Source: Anaerolineales bacterium UBA5195
GTDB taxonomy: Bacteria; Chloroflexota; Anaerolineae; Anaerolineales; Villigracilaceae
Length of the DNA stretch: 64,000 nt
Assembly (NCBI GenBank): GCA_002412925.1
Contig: DHVZ01000033.1
Span: forward strand, 1 to 64,000
Direction: 5' to 3'
A program made the translations under genes and the position numbers. Shown here piece after piece: positions 8,354 to 18,000 of this stretch (its first letter is position 1; each line of letters starts with the position of its first letter). The notes beneath the pieces are model-generated. The model ran no database searches. It was given only the letters and a program-made list of their open reading frames with translations, and was not told the origin of the DNA.

Positions 8354-9142
8354 TTAGCCTTCCTGCCGATTGGCTTCAAGACAGCGTTTCGCCAGCGTGG
8401 CGGCCACGTCCGCGCGGTATTCGGCGGAGGCCCATTCGTCGCCAGCTTCGTGGAAGGCGTTCTTGGCGGCAGCTTGCGCCGAGTTGATCGCAGCGTCGAT
8501 CCCGCCGGGTTCGACGCCGTCCATGGCAAGCAGGGGGCTTTGACCGTAGCCGCCGAGGGCCAGGCGGGTGCGCCCGGCGGACCACTGGGCGACGGCGGCG
8601 CAGACGATCGGCCGATCCATCGGGGAGCGGGCGACGCTCTCGAAGGCCAGCCTGGTGTTAAGCGGAATGGTGAGTTTGGTGATCAAGCCTTTCGGAGGCA
8701 CAGTTAGATATTCCACCAAACCATGAACCGTGGACGACTGACCGTCCTTGACCTGTGGGCCATGCTCCACGGTCAAATGCACATCCAGCGCCAACATGGC
8801 CGTGGCAAACGGTGAGCGGCCATCGCAGGTTACCAGTGCGCCAGCCACCGTCGCGGCGTTGCGAATGTTCAGGGCAGATTCCAGTTTGATGGCCTGGGTC
8901 AGGGCTGCGGGGCAGTCAGCGGATTCGATTAACTGCTGGAGAGTGACGCAGGCGTCAATTTCCAGGTTATTCCCGGCCTTGTGGATCTGGTTCAGTCCGA
9001 GGGCCTGCAAATCCACGACCGCGAAATCTTCCTGTTGCGGCTGGTTCAGCCAGGTTCCACCGCCGAGCGGGCGGGTGTCGGGCTGGGCGAGGAGTGCCAG
9101 GGCTGCTTCAAGGGTCTCGGGTCGGAAGTAGTTTGTAATCAT
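8354..9142 (-). CDS. FAD-binding subunit of a molybdenum hydroxylase (YgfM/CoxM-like)
   Basis: A 262-residue protein of the CoxM/XdhB type. An N-terminal PCMH-type FAD domain carries PLGGGTWLN at 26-34 (pyrophosphate loop), followed by VVDLQALGLNQI, IESALNIRNAATVAGAL and the C-terminal domain with LALGGYG. It would pass electrons from the Fe-S/Mo subunit to an acceptor through FAD. The short length and single-chain form fit the YgfM subfamily that partners XdhD-like proteins. GGAGAG precedes the ATG. Its promoter has the same TATAAT-N5-TGTCWGACA layout as the xdhD-like gene about 8 kb away, which supports a shared pathway although the genes are separated. Confidence 0.88.
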   Translation of the reverse strand: MITNYFRPETLEAALALLAQPDTRPLGGGTWLNQPQQEDFAVVDLQALGLNQIHKAGNNLEIDACVTLQQLIESADCPAALTQAIKLESALNIRNAATVAGALVTCDGRSPFATAMLALDVHLTVEHGPQVKDGQSSTVHGLVEYLTVPPKGLITKLTIPLNTRLAFESVARSPMDRPIVCAAVAQWSAGRTRLALGGYGQSPLLAMDGVEPGGIDAAINSAQAAAKNAFHEAGDEWASAEYRADVAATLAKRCLEANRQEG

Positions 9143-9169
9143 GGTCTCTCCATGGGGGAATTGAAAATG

Positions 9170-9189
9170 TGTCTGACAACCTTATTATA
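9170..9189 (-). promoter_or_regulatory. Promoter -10 and putative operator of the FAD-subunit gene
   Basis: On the minus strand TATAAT (9184-9189) is followed after 5 nt by TGTCAGACA (9170-9178). The longer sequence TTGTCAGACACATT is also found at 50501-50514 upstream of the zinc-ribbon gene. Confidence 0.5.
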
Positions 9190-9402
9190 CAGGATGCGAG
9201 TCGTTTGGCGTTCGCGCTGGCGGGGGCAATTCGGAATTGGCAGGCTTATTTTTAGATGGTGGTTGATTGTTAGCAATTGGATAGGTTGTTTCCCGGCTTT
9301 TCGATTAATATAGCCAGCGGAAACTTTTTAAAGTCTCATGCGTAAAGATAACGTATACTGTGTTTTTGCGCTGAATAATTCTGCTTTTTATTTCGAGGTC
9401 TG

Positions 9403-10548
9403 ATGATCACACTTCCCTTTTTTAGTATTTTTGAAACTTCAACAGATGAAGCGCTTGAAGAACACCCGCTGATTGAGTTGCGCGGGGTAGATAAGGCTTA
9501 CCAAACTGCCGCCGGGGATTATCCGGTACTGAAGGGCGTCGATTTGAGCTTCCAGGCGGGTGAATTCATCAGCATTATTGGTAAATCGGGGAGCGGCAAG
9601 ACCACTCTCTTGAATATGATCACCGGTATCGACCGCCCGACCAGCGGCGAAGTTTGGGTGAATGGCACCCCCTTGCATAAGATGAGCGAAAGTCAGATGG
9701 CGCGCTGGCGCGGACGCAATATGGGGATTGTCTTCCAGTTCTTCCAACTGCTCCCCACGCTTTCCATCCTGGAAAATATTTTGCTGGCGATGGATTTCGG
9801 CGGCAAGATTCCGTCTTCCGAACGCAAAGAACGCGCCATCCACCTTTTGGACCTGGTGGGTTTGGCTGACCATGCCTACAAGCTGCCGCTGGCGCTCTCG
9901 GGCGGCCAGCAGCAGCGGGTGGCGATTGCCCGGGCGCTGGCGAATGATCCGCCAGTGGTCATCGCCGACGAACCGACCGGCAACCTGGACTCCAAAACAG
10001 CCGAGTCGGTTTTTGAACTGTTCAACGAGCTGGTGGCGCAAGGAAAAACGATCATCATCGTCACGCATGACAGCGCCCTGGCAAAACGGACCCACCGCAC
10101 CGCCCTGATCGCGGACGGCGAAATCGTCAATGAGTATGTGGCGCGAGCCTTGCCCTCGCTGACGCCAGCCCAGCTTTTGCGCGCCTCGCGCAAGGCTCAC
10201 CTGGAACAACACGAGCCTGGCACGATCATTGTCCAGCAGGATGCGATGGGCAACGACTTTTACATCGTCGCCTCGGGCACGGTGGAAATTATCCTCCAGC
10301 GCGCCAAGTCTTCAGATGTGGTGGTAGGCCAACTCAAACCAGGCCAATATTTCGGTGAGATGCAGTTACTGCACGGCAAGCGTCGTTCGGCCTCCGTACG
10401 CGCCTCCGAAATGACCCCGGTCGAAGTTTACAAATTGGATTACCAGACGATGAATGCGCTGCTCGAAGAATCGAATGCCACCCGCGAAGTTCTGGAACGG
10501 GTCGCAGATGAGCGCCGCGCCCAAAACCGGGCTGTCTTGGGAGACTAA
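9403..10548 (+). CDS. ABC transporter ATPase fused to a cyclic-nucleotide-binding domain
   Basis: Residues 25-250 form a LolD/MacB-class ABC ATPase: Walker A GKSGSGKT at 60-67, signature LSGGQQQR near 165-172, Walker B VVIADE near 186-191, and a switch histidine in VTHDSA. Residues about 275-375 form a cNMP-binding domain (GTIIVQQDAMGNDFYIVASGT region, then PGQYFGEMQLLHGKRRSASVRA, matching the FGExxLL...R-A phosphate-binding cassette). This suggests that cAMP, another cyclic nucleotide or a similar ligand gates the transporter. The stop is immediately followed by the GTG start of the FtsX-type permease. GAGG lies 8 nt before the ATG. Fusion of these two domains is uncommon; the substrate is unknown. 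Confidence 0.9.
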   Translation: MITLPFFSIFETSTDEALEEHPLIELRGVDKAYQTAAGDYPVLKGVDLSFQAGEFISIIGKSGSGKTTLLNMITGIDRPTSGEVWVNGTPLHKMSESQMARWRGRNMGIVFQFFQLLPTLSILENILLAMDFGGKIPSSERKERAIHLLDLVGLADHAYKLPLALSGGQQQRVAIARALANDPPVVIADEPTGNLDSKTAESVFELFNELVAQGKTIIIVTHDSALAKRTHRTALIADGEIVNEYVARALPSLTPAQLLRASRKAHLEQHEPGTIIVQQDAMGNDFYIVASGTVEIILQRAKSSDVVVGQLKPGQYFGEMQLLHGKRRSASVRASEMTPVEVYKLDYQTMNALLEESNATREVLERVADERRAQNRAVLGD

Positions 10549-12936
10549 GTGATGATGTTAACGCGCTGGCGCAAAGTCTGGACGGACATCTGGGGTAACA
10601 AGACTCGGACGACCTTGATGGTTTTGACCATCCTGGTGGGCGTTTTTTCGGTTGGGTTGGTTAACAACATGTCGCGGATGCTCAGTCACGACCTGGATGC
10701 TGACTTCTTATCGGCAAACCCCTCAGAAGCGAAAATCTCGGCTTATCCACTGGATGAGTCTTGGGTGCGCTCGCTTAGGGATGTTCCGGGTGTGGATGGC
10801 GTTGAAGGGCGGATCCAATTAATTTCCAAATGGGTCAAGCCTGACGGGCAGAGCGTCAATATTCAGGTGACCGGAATCAAATCCATTCAAGGTGTTCGGG
10901 TGGATCTGTTGAAGACAGCCGAACCGAATGGAACTTTCCCTCCTCTGGGATTGCATGATGTCATTTTTGACCGCTCGGCCAACCAGGTTGGTCTCCAACC
11001 GGGTCAAATGATCGAGGTGGAATTGCCAGGCGGGAACAAGCGCACCCTGCGTTTTGCAGGGTATGTGCATGATGTCACCGGTTTCCCGTATGGCATGTCG
11101 GGTGTCATCCAGGCCTTTGTGACCCTTGAAACCGCTGAATGGATGGAAGGCGGCACAAAATATAATCAGTTGTTGGTCAGCGTCTCTGAAAAACAGACCG
11201 ACCGGGTGCATGTTTCCAGCGTTGTCAAAAAAATTACCGACCGGATGGACGACGGCGGCGTGACCGTCAGCAGTGTTTTCATGTTCAACCCTGGTCATCA
11301 CTTTGCCTGGGAAATTACCCAGGGAGTGGTCTTTATCCTGGGGCTGTTTGGCTGGATGACCGTGGTCTTGAGCGGCTTCCTGATTGTCAACACGATTGTG
11401 GCCCTGATGTCGCAACAAACCCGTCAAATTGGCGTGATGAAGGCGATAGGCGCCGATTCCTGGCAGATTTTCCCGATGTACCTGGCCCTGATCCTGAGTT
11501 TCGGCGGGCTGGCGGTCTTGATCTCTGTGCCGCTTTCACAGGCGGGCGCTTCCGTGTTCATGGCGGGGATGTCTGCTTATCTAAATTTTGACCTGAGTCC
11601 CTCTACCACCTACCCGGATGTGATTCTCTTGCAAGCCCTGGTGGGTTTCCTGACCCCTTTGGCTGCGGCCTTGCTGCCGATGCTCAATGGTTTGCGGATT
11701 TCTGTCCGCGAGGCGTTGAGCAGCTACGGGCTGGGCGGCAGTTCCCAAGCGGCAACGAAAGAATCCCGGGTGGATTTCATTGCGCGCCCGGTACTACTCT
11801 CCCTGCGGAATGCTTTCCGTCGCAAGGCGCGCGTCTCGCTGACCATTTTCACCCTTGTGCTGGGTGGAGCGATTTTTATCGCGGTTTTCAATCTCTGGGC
11901 GAGCTTCGACCAGGTCATGAAGGATATCCAGGGCTATTTCCTGGCGGATATCAACGTCTCGCTGACCCGCAACTATCATTTCGAAACGGTTAAATCGGTG
12001 GCGATGGCGGTTCCGGGGGTTGAAAGTGTCGAAGGCTGGCTGGTGACGAATGCCAAGCTGATTGGCCTGGAGACCGACAAGGAAGATGATATTGCTTTTG
12101 TCGCGCCGCCCTCTGATTCGACCCTGATCCGCCCTTCGATGGTTGCGGGCCGCTGGCTGATCCCCGGTGACAAGAACGTGATTGTGATTGGCAACCACCT
12201 CCAGAAAATACGCCCTGACTTAAAGATCGGGGATTGGGTGACGGCCAAGGTCGACGGGAAAAAATCAAGATGGCAAATCATTGGCTTTTACCGGATGCCT
12301 GGCAATGTGACCCCGCCATTGGTGTATACCAATTACGAATACCTGAGCTACCAGGTTGGCATGCCGAAACAGATTTACGAATTGCGCGCGATCACCTACG
12401 ATAAAGATGCAGCCTCCCAAAACACGATTTCTGAAGAATTGCAGAGATTGCTCAAACAACGCAAAATTGGGGTTGCTTATGTACAGACTGCCGCAAAATG
12501 GTACCAACAGCAAAAAGCGCAGACTGATGTGCTGATCTACAATATGCTGGTCATGGCTGGCTTGATTGCCGTGGTGGGTGGTTTGGGCTTGACGAGTACG
12601 ATGAGCCTGAACGTGATGGAACGCACGCGTGAGATCGGTGTGATGCGCGCGATTGGCGCGTCTGACGGCGATATACAGAAAATTGTCATCATCGAAGGGT
12701 TGGTCATCGGGCTTTTGAGCTGGGCGCTGGGCGTGGTGTTTTCCATTCCGATTACGTATGTGCTTGATTATGGCGTGGGTGTCTCGATTTTCCAATCGCC
12801 GTTGGAGGCCGTTTTTTCGTGGACTGGTTCTCTTGTCTGGCTGCTGGGAATCTCGCTGCTTGCAGTCCTGGCCAGCGCCTTCCCTGCCTGGCGCGCCTCG
12901 CGGCTGGCGGTGCGCGAAACGCTGGTGTATGAATAA
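10549..12936 (+). CDS. FtsX/MacB-type ABC permease, duplicated form
   Basis: A 795-residue permease with two MacB-PCD/FtsX units. A first helix near residues 20-42 is followed by an extracytoplasmic domain to about 255, then three helices (about 260-390). A second half repeats the plan, with a helix near 435-455, an extracytoplasmic domain to about 660, and three C-terminal helices. TREIGVMRAIGASDGDI near the end and TRQIGVMKAIGADSWQI in the first half are the conserved cytoplasmic coupling motifs. Such permeases do not usually move small solutes; they extract lipids or lipoproteins or transmit force. GTG at 10549 or either of the next two ATGs could be the start. It is translationally coupled to the ATPase-cNMP gene. 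Confidence 0.9.
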   Translation: MMMLTRWRKVWTDIWGNKTRTTLMVLTILVGVFSVGLVNNMSRMLSHDLDADFLSANPSEAKISAYPLDESWVRSLRDVPGVDGVEGRIQLISKWVKPDGQSVNIQVTGIKSIQGVRVDLLKTAEPNGTFPPLGLHDVIFDRSANQVGLQPGQMIEVELPGGNKRTLRFAGYVHDVTGFPYGMSGVIQAFVTLETAEWMEGGTKYNQLLVSVSEKQTDRVHVSSVVKKITDRMDDGGVTVSSVFMFNPGHHFAWEITQGVVFILGLFGWMTVVLSGFLIVNTIVALMSQQTRQIGVMKAIGADSWQIFPMYLALILSFGGLAVLISVPLSQAGASVFMAGMSAYLNFDLSPSTTYPDVILLQALVGFLTPLAAALLPMLNGLRISVREALSSYGLGGSSQAATKESRVDFIARPVLLSLRNAFRRKARVSLTIFTLVLGGAIFIAVFNLWASFDQVMKDIQGYFLADINVSLTRNYHFETVKSVAMAVPGVESVEGWLVTNAKLIGLETDKEDDIAFVAPPSDSTLIRPSMVAGRWLIPGDKNVIVIGNHLQKIRPDLKIGDWVTAKVDGKKSRWQIIGFYRMPGNVTPPLVYTNYEYLSYQVGMPKQIYELRAITYDKDAASQNTISEELQRLLKQRKIGVAYVQTAAKWYQQQKAQTDVLIYNMLVMAGLIAVVGGLGLTSTMSLNVMERTREIGVMRAIGASDGDIQKIVIIEGLVIGLLSWALGVVFSIPITYVLDYGVGVSIFQSPLEAVFSWTGSLVWLLGISLLAVLASAFPAWRASRLAVRETLVYE

Positions 12937-12966
12937 TCAATAGATCACGAGATAAGAAAAGAAGTT

Positions 12967-13015
12967 CGATTTTTGGGTGTGTGGCGGGCGTATGCCTGCC
13001 ACACACCCAAAAATC
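12967..13015. terminator. Bidirectional terminator hairpin between convergent genes
   Basis: The arms CGATTTTTGGGTGTGTGGC and the exact complement GCCACACACCCAAAAATCG extend inward with one mismatch around a short loop. The hairpin lies between the permease stop and the convergent thioesterase stop; ACTTTTTTAA follows on the plus strand. Confidence 0.75.
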
Positions 13016-13025
13016 GGGTACTTTT

Positions 13026-13502
13026 TTAATCAGGGTAGACCTTCCAGCCCAATTCTTCCAGGTTGGCGCTATCCAGCAGCTCTTCGGGGACATTGATCAG
13101 GAGTGTATTGGCCTCGGCGAGCAGCCTGCCCTCCTCGTCATAAATCCCGGCCCAGCCTTCGGCCATTTTCCCTTTCGACTTGCCCGCCTTGCCGATAATT
13201 TTTAGGGGTTTCCCCGTGGGGACATTTTTGCGGTATTTCACTTCCAGCTTTGCGGTAAACATGAAACGGGGCGCGGACGGATCGCCCATCTGTGCGCGCC
13301 CGCTGATTTCGTCGAGGATCGTGGCGACAATCCCGCCATGCAGCACGCCCGGATAGCCCTGAAAATGCTCCGGGGCGATGTAAGTCGTTTCGATCACCCC
13401 CGGTTCAATCTGGTAGATGCGCAGCTTGAGCCCGACCGGGTTTTCAAGTCCGCAAATAAAGCACATTTTGGAGTTGGGTTGGATAATACGCGCGTTGTTC
13501 AT
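13026..13502 (-). CDS. PaaI/YdiI-like hotdog thioesterase
   Basis: Single-domain hotdog-fold acyl-CoA thioesterase of 158 residues from the ATG at 13500-13502 (ribosome site GGAAAA). An upstream in-frame start at 13544 lacks a ribosome site. The signature HGGIVATILDE is at about 55-65, with the catalytic acidic residue in the helix (D64 or E65). An N-terminal MCFICGLENPVGL motif, with a Cys pair, is typical of the PaaI subgroup that acts on aromatic or medium-chain acyl-CoAs. No neighbouring CoA gene identifies its substrate. The gene stands between two palindromes and is probably monocistronic. Confidence 0.85.
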   Translation of the reverse strand: MNNARIIQPNSKMCFICGLENPVGLKLRIYQIEPGVIETTYIAPEHFQGYPGVLHGGIVATILDEISGRAQMGDPSAPRFMFTAKLEVKYRKNVPTGKPLKIIGKAGKSKGKMAEGWAGIYDEEGRLLAEANTLLINVPEELLDSANLEELGWKVYPD

Positions 13503-13563
13503 GGATTTTCCTTTTCGGTGATGGTTTTCGCTGTTGCATAACACCGTTGTTCAAAAAACGTTT

Positions 13564-13603
13564 GCAGGGTGTCAGTCGAAATTAATTTCGACTGACACCC
13601 TGC
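13564..13603. terminator. 40-bp perfect palindrome ending the beta-glucan operon
   Basis: GCAGGGTGTCAGTCGAAATT is followed immediately by its exact reverse complement, with no loop. On the minus strand it follows the GH1 stop by 10 nt and leads into AAACGTTTTTTG, so it could work as the operon terminator. Confidence 0.65.
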
Positions 13604-13613
13604 GCTTTTCAGG

Positions 13614-14990
13614 TTAATCCACTTCCAAGGCGTTTCTTTCGATAACGCCTTTGTACCACAGTGCGCTATCTTTGGGGAGGCGCTGCTGAGTCTGGTAATC
13701 GACCCAAACGATGCCGAAGCGTTTTTCGTAGCCTTTGGCCCACTCGAAATTGTCCATCAGTGACCAGACGAAATACCCGGCCAGCGGTATCCCGGCTTGG
13801 ATGGCGCGCTGCGCGGCAGCGAAATGGCGTTTGAGATAATTCAAGCGATGGATATCGGCCACGCGGCCATTGGCATCCGGGCCATCGGCATAACTGGCGC
13901 CGTTTTCGGTGATGTATATTTTGACGGGCTGGTAGTTGAAATAGACTCGGGAGAGCAGCCCGAAAAGCCCGTCCGGGTAGATTTCCCAATCAACATCGGT
14001 GAAGTTTTCCGGAGTCTTTTCCTTTGGAAAAACCGTTTGCGGGTCATTCCCTGGAACCTCGGCGCGGATGATGTTCCGGGAATAGTAATTCAGGCCGATG
14101 AAATCGGTTGGGACAGCGATGGCCTGCATATCGCCGGGCTGGACAAAATCGGGGCCGTTGGGCAGCACGCCCATGGCGGCAAAGTCGGCAACCATATCGG
14201 CCGGATAGTTCTGACCATAAAGTGGGTCAAAGAACCAGCGGGTCCGCATCCCATCGGCATACCGGGCAGCATTGCGGTCGGCGGCGCTGTTGGAGGCGGG
14301 TACAATCCAGGATGAGTTGAGCGTGATCCCCACTTCTGCGGCGGGGCTGTTGCGGCGGATGACCGGGACGGCCCAACCGTGAGAAAGTAGCAGGTTGTGG
14401 GAGGCGCGGATACCGAGCGCATAATCTTCCAGCCCTGGCGCGTGGAGGCCCATCGAGTAGCCCAGCCAGGCCACAACGGCTGGTTCGTTGTGCGTGATCC
14501 AGTGCTTGACGCGGTCGCCAAGGGCGCGAGAGATAACGTCTGTATATTCGACAAAAGCCTCGGCGGTGGAACGAACCGCCCAGCCGCCTTCAGTCTCCAA
14601 GGCCTGGGGAATGTCCCAGTGGTTGAGGGTCACGAAGGGGGTGATCCCTGCTTTCAGAAGTTCGTCAACCAATTGGCTGTAAAAGTCTATTCCAGGCTCG
14701 TTGACCTTTCCGCGCCCGGTGGGCAGGATGCGCGGCCAGCCAATCGAGAAGCGATAGGCTTTCAGCCCGAGCTGCTTCATCAGGGCCACATCTTCCTTCC
14801 AATGGTGATAGTGGTCGCAGGCCACATCGCCGGTGTGGTTCTCGAAGATTTTCCCCGGTGTATGAGTGAAACGGTCCCAGGTGGACTCGCCTTTGCCAGC
14901 CTCTTCCCAGCCGCCTTCGATTTGATAGGAAGCAGTTGCCGCGCCCCAGATGAAGTTTTCGGGGAAGCTCAAGAGTTTAGTTTTGCTCAT
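13614..14990 (-). CDS. GH1 beta-glucosidase
   Basis: Full-length 458-residue family 1 glycoside hydrolase. The acid/base glutamate is in THNEP (E169) and the nucleophile in ITENG (E362). The N-terminal FPENFIWGAATASYQIEG and C-terminal SLMDNFEWAKGYEKRFGIVWVDY segments complete the barrel. There is no signal peptide, so it acts in the cytosol on imported cellobiose, laminaribiose or aryl glucosides, releasing glucose. It is the last gene of the LacI-headed operon, 21 nt after the GH149/GH161-type phosphorylase. Hydrolysis here would compete with or complement the phosphorylases. Confidence 0.93.
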   Translation of the reverse strand: MSKTKLLSFPENFIWGAATASYQIEGGWEEAGKGESTWDRFTHTPGKIFENHTGDVACDHYHHWKEDVALMKQLGLKAYRFSIGWPRILPTGRGKVNEPGIDFYSQLVDELLKAGITPFVTLNHWDIPQALETEGGWAVRSTAEAFVEYTDVISRALGDRVKHWITHNEPAVVAWLGYSMGLHAPGLEDYALGIRASHNLLLSHGWAVPVIRRNSPAAEVGITLNSSWIVPASNSAADRNAARYADGMRTRWFFDPLYGQNYPADMVADFAAMGVLPNGPDFVQPGDMQAIAVPTDFIGLNYYSRNIIRAEVPGNDPQTVFPKEKTPENFTDVDWEIYPDGLFGLLSRVYFNYQPVKIYITENGASYADGPDANGRVADIHRLNYLKRHFAAAQRAIQAGIPLAGYFVWSLMDNFEWAKGYEKRFGIVWVDYQTQQRLPKDSALWYKGVIERNALEVD

Positions 14991-15011
14991 GTTTTCTCGC
15001 TTTGTTTGATT

Positions 15012-18000
15012 TCAATTGATTGCCGCCGTTTTCGTTTGATAAATGATTTGCTCGACCTGGTTGTCGCGCTCGAAAATGTGCCGGCTGATTTCTGCTGTGA
15101 GCACGTTGCCGGGCATTTCTTCCTGGCTGCCGTTGGTGTACCGAACCAGGAGTTTTCTCTCCGCGCCGGAGTAGATGATGACCGGAACCTGGCAGAAGGT
15201 GAAGGCCACTGACCCGAAAAATAGTTCGATGGTTTTTTCCTGACCGGTGACATCGATATAGTTTAAAGCGTCTGGTTCGCTGTTGAGTTCGGCGGCTTGC
15301 AACAGGGTTGGATTGAAGCGGATGGCGCCATTTTCCACAAATAAACCCAGTTCACCCAGCCGGGTCAGGATTTCTTCCTTGACCTGGCCGGTCATGCCGG
15401 GCTGTTTGGCGCCCTGTCCGGCAGGCGTATGGGAATACGGGTCAGTCGGGAACGCGCCGTAGACTTCCGGCGGCTTGTGATAACCAAGTCCATAGCGGAT
15501 GTCAGCATAGGCTGCCGCGAGTTCCTGGACCTCGGCCTCGCCATTCTCAGCGGCGTGGAAATAAATTTCCTGTACCGCCAGGAGCAGCTTGGAAACCATG
15601 TGCCAGTAGAGGCTGCCGAGCCCTTCGTAGGCAAAAAAGGTCCCGGAGCGGCCAGTGAAAGCCTGGTGGTTGAAGTGGCGTTCGAATAAGTCCAAAACTT
15701 TGTCAGATTCGGCCTCAATTAATTCGCGATAGTCTGCGGTCTGACGCAATTCGGTCAGGGCTTTTTTGACATCCCGGGCATTCTTGAAACTGCCGTTGAA
15801 GTGATACGCGCCATTCACATCCCGGCTGATCAGCGTATGATTGTTTTGTTCGACCAACTTGGCAACCAGGGCTAACTCCGCAATCTGGCTTTCATCGAGA
15901 CAGTTTTTGCGCAGGAAGCCGGGCAAGTCTCGGTTGGGGTACAGGATATAGCTGTGCTGGTCAGCGCGGTATAGGCGGGACTGACGCAGGCTGTGGAGCA
16001 AGTCCAGGGCTTTGGCGCTGGATAACAACCCAGATGAAAGGATGGAGACCTGCCCTTCGAGCATTTCGTCCAGGTGACCGATGGAGGCCTGGCCCTTCGC
16101 AAGGTGGAGGATGTTGTAGGCGTGGTACAGGTTATCCGGGCGGAGGTTGGTTTTTAGCGAGTGCTCGACATATTTCCGCGCCAGCCCCAGGAAGGCCAGG
16201 AGGATGTTTTTATCGAGGCTGGTGAATTCGCCCGAGAACCCGTTTCGGTAGTAATTTGCGCGGTAAGCGCTGCCAGCTTGCCCGAGGCTGTCCATCAACT
16301 GGCGGCGTTGTTCGTCGCTGAAGGATTTTTCCAGGCAGGCGGTATTTTCTGTCAAGATGAGATTGATCGCTCCGAAAAAGTCAGCGACCTCACAAGTGAT
16401 GCTTGGAGTCAGCTCGCCATCGGCCAGAATCTGTTCGAAAAAGACAAGCATGCGGCGCAGGTAGCCGAGCGTGACCACCGAAAGCCCTTTGCCGACCAGT
16501 GCGTTGTTGGCATCGTTCCACTCCGGGCGCTGGGTGTTCATCCAGATCCCGCCCTCGGGGACGAAATTGACCAGCTTGGCCAGCAGCAGGGTCAGTAATT
16601 TCTCCACGAGGTTGACGTGGAAAACCTGTCCCTGGGCATTTCGCAACAGCTTGGCATCCGTCCCAATTTCTTGGATCTCGGCTTCGATCCGCTTTTCTAG
16701 ATCCCAATCGAATTCGATCGTGTTGTAGGCATCTTCCAGCAGTGCCTCGTAGGGCTTGATCCGGTAGGGAACATTGGCGTGACTGAAAATACGGCGGGTC
16801 AATAATTCATGTAAGCGGCCGGGATGGAATTTGTGAGAGATTTCGAGCAGTTTTTCGAGATAGACGATCTGGTGATCACCCCAATAGCCGATATTGGCCC
16901 AGGGGTCGTGCGGGGCTGGGGCTTCCCACTCGACCCCCTCGCGCGTGACCCGATAGGGGTTGTATCCATCCGCGGTGGTGGCGTTCAGAAATTTGCAGAT
17001 CATCCCTTCGGCGAACTCGGGATACGACCAGGCCAGCGGCTCCCAGTTCTGGAAAATGTCCCGCCAGTTGCCCTGGTAATCCAGCCGTTGCGAGCCATCC
17101 GGTTTTTTGACGTTGATCGAGAACTTGTTCCAGGGGCGGCTCGGGTCGCCGTGGCGGCGGCTGAAGGTCAGCGGCAGATATTCGTGGCTCAAGCGCTCCA
17201 GATCGGCAGAGTCGGTCGAGGCCGCCAGCTTGAGAAGCTCGTTATAAGTAACTTTTTCAGGCAGGCTGGCAAAGAAATAGGCTTGCTTTTGCAGGACGGT
17301 TCGGTTGCGGAGGTTGAAAAAATCGAGCAAGTCATCGCGCTCAACCGTGTAATTCTCGGCAAAAATCCCGCCGCGCATGATGTTAAAGAGCACATTTGCA
17401 AAATGGTGCGCCGTGCTCAACTCATCAGCGGAAACCTGCAACCCGTCGGCCTGGGCGACGATTTTTTGCAGGTCGAGGCTGCTTTTTTCAATCTCTCGCT
17501 CCAGGTCTGTGGACAAGTCTTGTCGGCTGGTTTGAAGCGCTTGGATGATTGCTGCCGCCTGACTGCCGTCCTGGTTGACATCTGCCACCAGGCTCCATTC
17601 TTTTTCGCTCCCCGCGGCCAGTTCCAGGTTGGTATGGACGAGATAGGCGCCGCGGAAGCCGCGCATGTCTGTTTCCTGACTGATTTCCAGGCCGCAGCGG
17701 AAAGCTTCCAGTTGCTGGGTGGACAGCAGGTGGAGCGGCTGATCCAGCCCAGTTTGCCAGACAGTTGTGGCCTTGAGTGATTCGCTTGGTTCGGCCAGGT
17801 CGGTCAGCGTGGAACTCAGCGTGAAGATTCCGAGGCCGCTTTCAGGCTCCAGTTCGTTGCGTTTATAGGCGTTCAGCAGGTTGCTGAAGGTGGTCTGGAG
17901 GGCCGTCGTAGCCCCGTAGGGGAGCAGATTTTGGAGCCCATCGAGCAGGCTGATGGAGCAGGCTGTGCTTGAATCGTTTTTCAACCAGGTAGTTTTGACA

